From: Thermoproteota archaeon
GTDB lineage: Archaea; Korarchaeota; JAOZGF01; JAOZFZ01
Direction of reading: 5' to 3'
Length of the DNA: 34,249 nt
Assembly: GCA_027492035.1 (NCBI GenBank)
Contig: JAOZFT010000010.1
Location: 1-34,249 of the forward strand
Position numbers and translations under genes: made by a program
Notes under the pieces: generated by a model
Told to the model about the DNA's origin: nothing
The model's database searches: none
The model's input: only the letters and a program-made list of their open reading frames with translations
Part shown: positions 23,101-29,504 of the stretch, in pieces
Layout: each line of letters opens with the position of its first letter
How positions within the stretch are numbered: position 1 is the first letter of the stretch

Positions 23101-24444
23101 TTACCTTTCTTTTTTAATTCTTTCACTTAAAACTTCACAGGCTGTTTTGAAAGGGAAAAAGAAACCTGATAAAGGGGGACAGTAAGCGAATTGCATTTCA
23201 GCTAAACTTTTAACGTTAACCCTTTCCTTTATAGCTATTTGTGCTAAATTAACAACTTCTGTGCATCTGCTACTTCCCAAACACTGGACACCTACAAGGT
23301 TTCCGCTTTCATCTGCCAGTATCTTAACTTCAAGGAAGCCTTCCGTCAAAAACTTCTCTTTATCAAAACCCCTCGACTTCATCACAAAGATTTTTGACTT
23401 GGTTCTTTTAGCTTCTTCTGTTAACAGCCCTACTGAACCGTACTCAAGATCAAAAGCATGGCCTGTAAAAGCTGGCAAAGCCCCTTTAAAATGTTCTTCG
23501 CCACCTGAAGCGTTTATACCCGCCACTTTACCCTCCTCATAAGCTGTACATGCTAACATGTTTAGACTATATTCTCCTGTGATTAAATTCTTTACTTCAA
23601 CACAGTCCCCAGCTGCAAAAACATCACTTAAACTTGTTTCCATTCTTTCATTAACAAGAATCCCCCCATGTTTCCCAAGTTCAATACCTGCTTCAACAGC
23701 TATTGAAACATTCGGTTTTGCACCGGTGGCAAAAATTACTAAGTCAGCAGATAGTTCTTCTCCATTCTCAAGAACAACTTCATTTACTTCCTTTCCATTT
23801 CTGCCCTTAACTTCTGTCACCTTCATACCCAAGTAAACTTTAACTCCTTCCTTAACCACTTCCTCACGTATTTTATTTGCTAAATCAGGGTCTAAGTTCC
23901 TTGGAAGTAAACTTTTCATCATTTCAATCAGTGTAACGTTTAATCCTCTCTTATTTAAGGCGTAGGCGATTTCTAATCCTATGGCTCCTCCCCCCACCAC
24001 AACTGCATTATGTCCCTTCTTTACGGTCATGTTTAACTTTAAGTAATCAGTCACATTAGATAAAGTAAATACTCCTTCCATACCTACTCCTTTAACTGGC
24101 GGAACAAAAGGTTTAGAGCCGAGTGCTAAAATTAGTTTGTCAAATTTTATTTTTCGAAATTCATTACTCTTTTTAACAGTCACCTCCTTTGTTTTAGTAC
24201 CCAGCTTCACTGCTCTCCACCCTGACAAAATTTTAGCTCTTTTCTTTAACAGTTTATCCTCCTCAACTATGCCTTCTAACCCTTTAAAGTTAAAAGCAAG
24301 AGCATACGGCATCATGCAAGGGTGGAAAATTTCCTTTTCTTTCTTATCTACAATAATTAATTCGCATTTTCTCTTTCTCAAGATTTGGGTTGCCGCCGCT
24401 GACCCCGCAGTCCCATAACCTACAATTACAATTTTTTCAGGCAC
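23101..24444 (-). CDS. CoA-disulfide reductase / NAD(P)H oxidase-like flavoprotein
   Basis: Pyridine nucleotide-disulfide oxidoreductase with a single active Cys, 447 residues. FAD motif IVIVGYGTAGSAAA at the start; active-site Cys43 in FHPCMMPYAL; NAD(P)H Rossmann motif AVVVGGGAIGLEIAYAL; second FAD motif DVFAAGDCVEV; C-terminal dimerisation end AYCPPLSGFFFPF with the Tyr that contacts the partner Cys. Relatives reduce CoA disulfide, polysulfide/sulfur or O2, and the exact substrate is uncertain. GTG 24444 is chosen because GAGGT lies 7 nt upstream; TTG 24450 has that site too close. It stands alone, reverse strand. Confidence 0.9.
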   Translation of the reverse strand: MPEKIVIVGYGTAGSAAATQILRKRKCELIIVDKKEKEIFHPCMMPYALAFNFKGLEGIVEEDKLLKKRAKILSGWRAVKLGTKTKEVTVKKSNEFRKIKFDKLILALGSKPFVPPVKGVGMEGVFTLSNVTDYLKLNMTVKKGHNAVVVGGGAIGLEIAYALNKRGLNVTLIEMMKSLLPRNLDPDLANKIREEVVKEGVKVYLGMKVTEVKGRNGKEVNEVVLENGEELSADLVIFATGAKPNVSIAVEAGIELGKHGGILVNERMETSLSDVFAAGDCVEVKNLITGEYSLNMLACTAYEEGKVAGINASGGEEHFKGALPAFTGHAFDLEYGSVGLLTEEAKRTKSKIFVMKSRGFDKEKFLTEGFLEVKILADESGNLVGVQCLGSSRCTEVVNLAQIAIKERVNVKSLAEMQFAYCPPLSGFFFPFKTACEVLSERIKKER

Positions 24445-24451
24445 TTCCAAA

Positions 24452-24456
24452 ACCTC
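24452..24456 (-). promoter_or_regulatory. Shine-Dalgarno deciding the flavoprotein start
   Basis: GAGGT on the reverse strand, 7 nt before GTG 24444 and only 1 nt before TTG 24450. Confidence 0.45.
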
Positions 24457-24562
24457 GAAAGCCCCTTTCCATTTTATAACTAAGGCAAAATCTTTTGTTA
24501 AAAGGGAGAAAATAAATTTTTACCTATTTTAAGAAAAATTTTTTCACTTTCCAAGAAAAATG

Positions 24563-24571
24563 TTTAAATTA
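24563..24571 (+). promoter_or_regulatory. TATA-like box for the CDP-alcohol phosphatidyltransferase
   Basis: TTTAAATTA preceded by an A-rich element, 44-52 nt before the ATG. Confidence 0.4.
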
Positions 24572-24614
24572 TATTTTAAAGAAAGGAGTTTATGAGCGGG
24601 GAGGGGGGAATATA

Positions 24615-25199
24615 ATGTTGACTTCATTCAAGGATAAATTCACTGGTTTATCCTTGTTTCTTGCAAAAATCTTTATCAAATTAAATTTTCCGCCAAATGT
24701 GTTAACTTTACTCGGTTTCTTTTCGGCTGTTGCATCTTTCTTTTTTATATTTAGCAAAATGAATTTTTTAGCAGGTTTATTTCTTTTGCTGAATGGTTTC
24801 TTTGATTTGGTTGATGGTGTAGTTGCGAGACAGACTTCCACATGTTCAAAGTTCGGTGCTGTGTTAGATTCTACGCTGGATCGTTTCTCTGATTTTTTAA
24901 TAATTGCAGGTTTAAGTTTAAGTTTTTCGACACTTCCTGAATTAGTTGTAGGTTTCACATCTATCCACTCAACTTTGATGGTGAGTTACGTAAAGGCTAA
25001 GGCGGAAAGTGAAGGAATCAAGAGACTAGGGGGGTTCATTGAGAGACCAGAGAGATTAATTATCTTAGTTATTACATTGTTTTCGCAACAATTTTTTTGG
25101 GGACTCCTAGTTTTAGCTGTTTTAAGTTATGTAACAATTGTTCAGAGACTCTTTTTTGTGCATAAAAAACTGAAAGAAGAAAATTTCAGCATAAACTAA
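24615..25199 (+). CDS. CDP-alcohol phosphatidyltransferase (archaetidylinositol phosphate synthase-like)
   Basis: A 194-residue membrane enzyme with the complete motif D-x2-D-G-x2-A-R-x8-G-x3-D-x3-D: D64, D67, G68, A71, R72, G81, D85, D89. About six hydrophobic segments. It transfers a phospho-lipid from a CDP-lipid (made by CarS) to an alcohol. Length and lack of extra domains fit archaetidylinositol-phosphate synthase, but archaetidylserine or glycerol-phosphate acceptors are not excluded. GAGGGG lies 6-10 nt upstream of the ATG. It is convergent with the R15P isomerase gene. Confidence 0.9.
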   Translation: MLTSFKDKFTGLSLFLAKIFIKLNFPPNVLTLLGFFSAVASFFFIFSKMNFLAGLFLLLNGFFDLVDGVVARQTSTCSKFGAVLDSTLDRFSDFLIIAGLSLSFSTLPELVVGFTSIHSTLMVSYVKAKAESEGIKRLGGFIERPERLIILVITLFSQQFFWGLLVLAVLSYVTIVQRLFFVHKKLKEENFSIN

Positions 25200-25233
25200 A
25201 ACCCAGAAAAGAGTTTATGCAACTAGACTTGAG

Positions 25234-25300
25234 TTTTCTCTTAAAAGGAGAACTGAAAAAACTCCTCTTCCTTGGAGGTGTTCCGAGAAAAAAGAGAAAA
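25234..25300. terminator. Nested inverted repeat between convergent genes
   Basis: Outer 9-bp arms TTTTCTCTT (25234-25242) and AAGAGAAAA (25292-25300) are exact complements. Inside, AGGAG (25246-25250) can pair with CTCCT (25262-25266). It lies in the 116-nt gap where the phosphatidyltransferase and R15P isomerase genes meet tail to tail, so a bidirectional 3'-end signal is plausible. Confidence 0.3.
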
Positions 25301-25315
25301 AGGTTTTTAGGCCGA

Positions 25316-26299
25316 TTAGTAGCATTTAGTGTATTCTTGTAGGGACCAACCAAGCTCATCTTTCAAAATTATAGCAGCGACTTGCGGTGAAAAAACTCCT
25401 TTCTCAGTTATTATTAAGTCTATGTATTCAGGGGGGGTTACGTCGAAAGCTGGGTTCCTTACCTTTATTAATGGATTCTTTTTAAGAAATTTTTCATCAA
25501 CAACTTCTGTAGCAGGTCTTTCCTCTATTTCAACCAATGCACCCACTAATGTCTCCGGAGAAAACTTAATTGTTTCAGCTGCAACATAAACACGGACCCT
25601 TGCTTCATTTGCAGCCAAAGCTACAAGTGAGGTTCCTATCTTGTTTACAATAGCTCCATTAGCTGCTATAGCATCAGCTCCAACAATCACCAAGTCAGCT
25701 TCTTCAATAAAGGATCTGACAGCGCTGTCAACTATCAAAGTGACAGGTATGCCCTCATCTGCAAGGGATTTAGCTGTGATCAAACCTTGAAACCTTGGCC
25801 TTGTCTCTGTAGCTATAACTCTCAACCCTTCTTTGTTCTCCTTAATGAATTTTTTGTGGGCAGTAGTAATTACTGACAAAGCTGTTCTACTGTGGCAGTG
25901 GGTTAGGATTATGTTTCCTGGCTTAATTCTTCTGCTCCCTATTTCAGCTATTGTGTTTATTGCTTTCTTTGATTCCTCTATAAATTTATTTACAGCTGAA
26001 GCAACAGTTCCTTTTATTTCTTCCAAGTCAGTTGTTTCACAAACCTTTTTATAAACTGGTCTTTTAATCATTCTTATGGCGTTTGGAAGCGAGACAGCTG
26101 TTGGTCTTGTTTTCAGGATCAAGTCAGCAACGTAATCGAAGTAATTCATGAACTCCCGGTAATCTTTTCCTTTAAATGTTTCAGCAGCTATTTTTAATGC
26201 TTCAGCAGCTGCTCTAGCTATGGTTCCAGCCCCCCTGATTTTCATTTCCTTTATTGATTCAGCTATATCCAAGATTCTCTTATCAACCTCTTGAGCCAA
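25316..26299 (-). CDS. Ribose-1,5-bisphosphate isomerase
   Basis: eIF2B-alpha-like enzyme that converts ribose 1,5-bisphosphate to ribulose 1,5-bisphosphate, the RuBisCO substrate. 327 residues. The catalytic pair of the characterised Thermococcus enzyme (Cys133, Asp202) corresponds to Cys135 in LTHCHSRTALSV and Asp209 in VIVGADAIAANGAIVNKIGT. The N-terminal motif RGAGTIARAAAEAL distinguishes R15P isomerase from methylthioribose-1-phosphate isomerase and from true eIF2B. TTG start at 26299 preceded by GAGGGG at 9 nt; only 4 nt separate it from the prs stop, so the two are one operon. Confidence 0.94.
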   Translation of the reverse strand: MAQEVDKRILDIAESIKEMKIRGAGTIARAAAEALKIAAETFKGKDYREFMNYFDYVADLILKTRPTAVSLPNAIRMIKRPVYKKVCETTDLEEIKGTVASAVNKFIEESKKAINTIAEIGSRRIKPGNIILTHCHSRTALSVITTAHKKFIKENKEGLRVIATETRPRFQGLITAKSLADEGIPVTLIVDSAVRSFIEEADLVIVGADAIAANGAIVNKIGTSLVALAANEARVRVYVAAETIKFSPETLVGALVEIEERPATEVVDEKFLKKNPLIKVRNPAFDVTPPEYIDLIITEKGVFSPQVAAIILKDELGWSLQEYTKCY

Positions 26300-26303
26300 T
26301 TAT

Positions 26304-27197
26304 TCAATCCCCTCTTTCAAGTTCTTTCTTTAATTCGTCAGCTATTATGCCTGAAACAGTTATAAAACTTATTTCGCTCGGAATTGTGTCTGTACCCAAA
26401 ACTTCGTCAGCTCCAGCTTTGTATATTTTAGCCAAGGCTTTACCTGCTAAAACAGGGTGTGTACATGCTGAAATCACCCTTTTTGCACCGAAAGATTTTA
26501 AAGCTTCAACTGTCTTAGCCATGGTACCACCGGTGCTTATAATGTCATCTACAATTAATGTATCTCTGCCTTTTAAGTTTAATTCTCCTGTTTCAATCTG
26601 TACTTCTTCGGAAGTAAGTCTCTGTTTTCTAAAGATGAACTTTTCAGCCCCAAGTTTTTCAGCGGCTACAGAAACCCATTGCTCGGATTCTTCATCAGGA
26701 CCTATAACTACCGGGTTAACTAACTTGTCTCTTACATAATCAGCGAACAAGGAAGCAGCTGTTAAATTTACTGTGGGTACCGGAAACTCTTTTTCTATTC
26801 CTCTTCTCCTATGTTGGTGAATGTCAACAACAATCAGCTTATTTACTCGTTCACTTATCAACTTTTTCACAATATCAAAGGTTACTGCTTCACCTGGTGT
26901 AAATCTTGTGTCTTGCCTAGCGTATGCAAAGTAAGGAATAACTCCTATTATTTCCTGAGCCCCTAAGTCAAGTAAAGTATCAGCTATAATGAGGAACTCC
27001 ATCAGGTAGTTGTTCGGTTGGTGATACATTGACTGAACAAGAGCAACTTTTTCATCTTTAACTTCTCCCTCTACTTTCACGTAGGTTTCTCCATCTGGAA
27101 ACTTCTTTTTTTCAATCTCCAACCATTTAGAACCTTTCACTCTCCTATATATTTTCTGAGCAAGAATTTCTGAAGCTGAACCTGAACATATCAACAT
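26304..27197 (-). CDS. prs: Ribose-phosphate pyrophosphokinase (PRPP synthetase)
   Basis: Makes PRPP from ribose 5-phosphate and ATP for nucleotide synthesis. 297 residues, normal for the archaeal class. Signatures are FPDGETYVKVEGEV, the catalytic flexible-loop region PYFAYARQDTRFTPGEAVT, VDIHQHRR and the PRPP-binding loop DTLIVDDIISTGGTM. The ATG is preceded by a strong GAGGTGAT SD. First gene of the operon with R15P isomerase, an arrangement that ties PRPP production to the pentose-bisphosphate pathway. A TATATATC element (27291-27298) lies about 95 nt upstream. Confidence 0.96.
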   Translation of the reverse strand: MLICSGSASEILAQKIYRRVKGSKWLEIEKKKFPDGETYVKVEGEVKDEKVALVQSMYHQPNNYLMEFLIIADTLLDLGAQEIIGVIPYFAYARQDTRFTPGEAVTFDIVKKLISERVNKLIVVDIHQHRRRGIEKEFPVPTVNLTAASLFADYVRDKLVNPVVIGPDEESEQWVSVAAEKLGAEKFIFRKQRLTSEEVQIETGELNLKGRDTLIVDDIISTGGTMAKTVEALKSFGAKRVISACTHPVLAGKALAKIYKAGADEVLGTDTIPSEISFITVSGIIADELKKELERGD

Positions 27198-27426
27198 TTC
27201 ATATCACCTCTTTTTTAAAGAAGATTTTAAGGAATTAACCTAAAAGATTGTAATAGAAAAAATGAAAACAGAGTCTAAAATTTTGCTGAATATATATCAA
27301 ATAAACAAACTTTAAATTTTTAAGAGAAAAGTCTAGTTTCACCCTTTGGAAAATATTTTTTTGGGGGATAATGAGTAAATTACACTACTCTTAAGGGCTG
27401 TTAAGTTTTACTTTCTTTGAAGAATC

Positions 27427-27840
27427 TTAAATGTCTAACTTGGTTAAGATGTCCTTTTTCCTTTTACATTCAATGCATAGCCCTGTTTTTGAGTCATAAC
27501 AGCTTTCACACACATAGGCTCCGCAGAAGCTGCACTGATTTAGTTTTTTAAGAAGCCCTTTTTTAGCTTCAAGCTTAACATCCTCTGATTCTTCAACAAA
27601 AAAGTCTTTTGATTTTACCTGTTTCCCGCAAACTTCACAGTTGAAACTGTAGTAAGCGTAGTCAGAATGCTCAATCTTTTTCAATTCAATGGGGGGTGGT
27701 TTGTTTGGTTCCCTTATTTTTATTACTCCAGGGATTATGCTCTCTTCACGTAACTCCCCAGGTAGGATTTCTATCTCTAAAACTGCTACTATTTTGGAGC
27801 CGCAGTAGGGACACTTGAATTCTTTCGTTACTTTAACCAT
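27427..27840 (-). CDS. Unrecognised 10-cysteine zinc-ribbon protein
   Basis: Not recognised. 137 residues with five CxxC knuckles: Cys10/13 (CPYCGSK) and Cys68/71 (CEVCGK) likely form one zinc ribbon around a beta-rich, Pro-rich middle. Cys103/106, 111/114 and 122/125 (CSFCGAYVCESC...CIEC) form a compact C-terminal treble-knuckle module resembling B-box or ring-like sites. No signal or membrane segment, so cytoplasmic. It overlaps the end of the upstream membrane-protein gene by 8 nt, so production is coupled; I infer the two proteins work together at the membrane. Confidence 0.8.
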   Translation of the reverse strand: MVKVTKEFKCPYCGSKIVAVLEIEILPGELREESIIPGVIKIREPNKPPPIELKKIEHSDYAYYSFNCEVCGKQVKSKDFFVEESEDVKLEAKKGLLKKLNQCSFCGAYVCESCYDSKTGLCIECKRKKDILTKLDI

Positions 27841-28753
27841 TCACTTTCATCTTTTTGCGTTCAATCATAGTTAAAACAAGATTTAAGACTATTAAAATAA
27901 AGAGGATGATTTCAAATGCTGAAATGTTTCCCTTCTCAAATACTTTTAACTCCAAAGAATTGCTTGTAATTTCAGGGTTGTAATAGGAAATTAAATAGTT
28001 CCTGGTAGGTGAAACAAAGAAGTAACTTGGTCTAGTTTCCTCCACCATTAAATTTTCAGGTATAAATACTTCTACTTTGGCTTCGAAAGGAGAAACCTTT
28101 AGACATTTCCCTATTTCAAGGGTTTCTTTAGTTAGCCCATGTTCAATTTTTAATTGTGAAGCAGTGACTTTTACGTTAGCAAGCAAACCAGTCATTACTG
28201 AGCTGTAATGGAAAGAATTAACCTTTACAAAGTTGTTTTCAGGTTTTTTAACTGATACGTTAAAAATGAACTCCATATACCCCCAGAAAGTTAGGGTGGG
28301 AAAGTGAATCAGGCTTGAGTTGAAATAAGTAAGTTGGAAACTGTACGGAAGAAAAGGTTCAGCTAATTTTAAAGCTAAACTTCCCTTGTTTTTAATTAAG
28401 TTTTCATACAGTTCCCTTATTGTCCAAATTTTCCCTTTAACTATTTTGTATTCTTCACCGTGTGCAATATAGTTCTTGAGATGGAAAACACCTTTTAAAG
28501 AGTCTCTTTCCTTTTTTAAATCAAGAAAAGCTTCAGCCCTTGAAGGAGTGAAAGGAAAACTTTCAATTACATGTTTCCCCTTTATTTTTATGTCCGCTGT
28601 ATCAACATTGTTTAAAACAATTTCATAAGAAAGCTTATTCTTTGTGTTTGAATAATAAAGGAAGTTGACGTAGAGGAAAGGAAGAAGTGTTAGAGTTGAA
28701 AGCAGTATGATGAGGGATATTAAAATCTTTAAGTTTCGTGTATTTAATTTCAT
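27833..28753 (-). CDS. Unrecognised membrane protein with large extracellular domain and two terminal anchors
   Basis: Not recognised. 306 residues. A basic N-terminus and hydrophobic helix (about 9-31, ILISLIILLSTLTLLPFLYVNFLYY) are followed by a polar domain of about 240 residues rich in beta-type segments and N-x-S/T sites, a second hydrophobic helix (about 280-299, FEIILFILIVLNLVLTMI) and a basic tail ERKKMK. By the positive-inside rule both ends face the cytoplasm and the central domain is outside. No enzyme motif seen. Start ATG at 28753 with GGGGGTT about 7 nt upstream. It is coupled to the downstream zinc-ribbon gene by an 8-nt overlap. Confidence 0.8.
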   Translation of the reverse strand: MKLNTRNLKILISLIILLSTLTLLPFLYVNFLYYSNTKNKLSYEIVLNNVDTADIKIKGKHVIESFPFTPSRAEAFLDLKKERDSLKGVFHLKNYIAHGEEYKIVKGKIWTIRELYENLIKNKGSLALKLAEPFLPYSFQLTYFNSSLIHFPTLTFWGYMEFIFNVSVKKPENNFVKVNSFHYSSVMTGLLANVKVTASQLKIEHGLTKETLEIGKCLKVSPFEAKVEVFIPENLMVEETRPSYFFVSPTRNYLISYYNPEITSNSLELKVFEKGNISAFEIILFILIVLNLVLTMIERKKMKVNG

Positions 28754-28873
28754 CGATGTAACCCCCTTTTTAAGTTTTGAAGTGAAGGGCTGGAAAAGAC
28801 ACAGTATTCTAAATCTTTTTAAATTTGATCAACGTTCAAACCTCTTTCTAAAAAAGAAAAAAGAAGGAAGTTT

Positions 28874-29215
28874 TTAAATGTAGTCTCTCCATTTCCTCCT
28901 TTCGTCGGAAGGTATCATTAAGTTTTCTCTCTCCTTCAATACTTCCTTTTCTAAGTCAAATGTTTTCTGTTTACTCTTCATTTTAAACCTGCATTTTCCA
29001 TCTGGCAGCATAGCTCTCTTTACACAGAAACCGAACTTACAAGCTGAACCAATACACGCCTCCTGCGCCCATGTACACCAAACTGTCTTCTTCAGACTAT
29101 GAGTTTCCATTTTCAATGCCCTTTTGCCGCATCTGAAATATTTACAGAGAGGGGTGCAAAATTCAGAACGGGACTCCATTTTCTCTTTACTTCCTATACT
29201 CTTCATGGAATTCAC
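28874..29215 (-). CDS. Unrecognised 8-cysteine protein with internal duplication
   Basis: Not recognised. 113 residues with eight cysteines (20, 24, 29, 47, 54, 59, 64, 75) in two related halves: C-TPL-CKYFRCGKRAL ... C47 and C-IGSA-CKFGFCVKRAM ... C75. The shared pattern is C-x3-4-C-K-[YF]-x2-C-x-K-R-A-x(10-17)-C; each half could hold a zinc ion or an Fe-S cluster. The last third is charged and helical. GTG start with GGAGG 4 nt upstream; the in-frame ATG 29206 is an alternative. It stands alone, reverse strand, between the helicase and the membrane-protein pair. I make no functional claim beyond metal binding. Confidence 0.75.
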   Translation of the reverse strand: MNSMKSIGSKEKMESRSEFCTPLCKYFRCGKRALKMETHSLKKTVWCTWAQEACIGSACKFGFCVKRAMLPDGKCRFKMKSKQKTFDLEKEVLKERENLMIPSDERRKWRDYI

Positions 29216-29417
29216 TTTTCCTCCATAAAATTCACAGGGAACAGAGGAAAAAGTTTCTACTCATTTCTAAATTTTCAGTATTGCTTATGGTTCTCTGTTG
29301 ATCAATGAAAAATTTTAGAGGTCGAAACAAGACCAATACTTAAATCCTCCACCGGTTACTAACACATTCCATAAATTGGAACTTATTTTTCTTTTTAAAA
29401 ACTGGAAAATTTAAATT

Positions 29418-29447
29418 TTTCTTCCCTCCTTAACCGAAGGGAAGAAA
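29418..29447 (-). terminator. 9-bp hairpin downstream of the helicase gene
   Basis: TTTCTTCCC (29418-29426) and GGGAAGAAA (29439-29447) are exact complements with a 12-nt loop. It lies about 60 nt past the helicase stop; on that strand an A/T-rich run follows. A 3'-end signal or processing hairpin is plausible. Confidence 0.35.
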
Positions 29448-29467
29448 GAAACATTTCGAAACATTTC
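29448..29467. repeat. Tandem pair of 10-bp palindromic repeats
   Basis: GAAACATTTC occurs twice back to back; each copy is itself an inverted repeat (GAAA-CA-TTTC). It abuts the hairpin at 29418-29447 in the 289-nt gap between the 8-Cys gene and the helicase. It could be a protein-binding site, or chance in AT-rich DNA. Confidence 0.45.
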
Positions 29468-29504
29468 CCCACACACTTTTTAATAAGACATATCTGGAAA
29501 TATT

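Noticed and set aside
26254..26739. 161-codon forward open frame opposite prs and the R15P isomerase start
   Set aside because: Antisense to conserved catalytic motifs of PRPP synthetase; no SD or recognisable domain.
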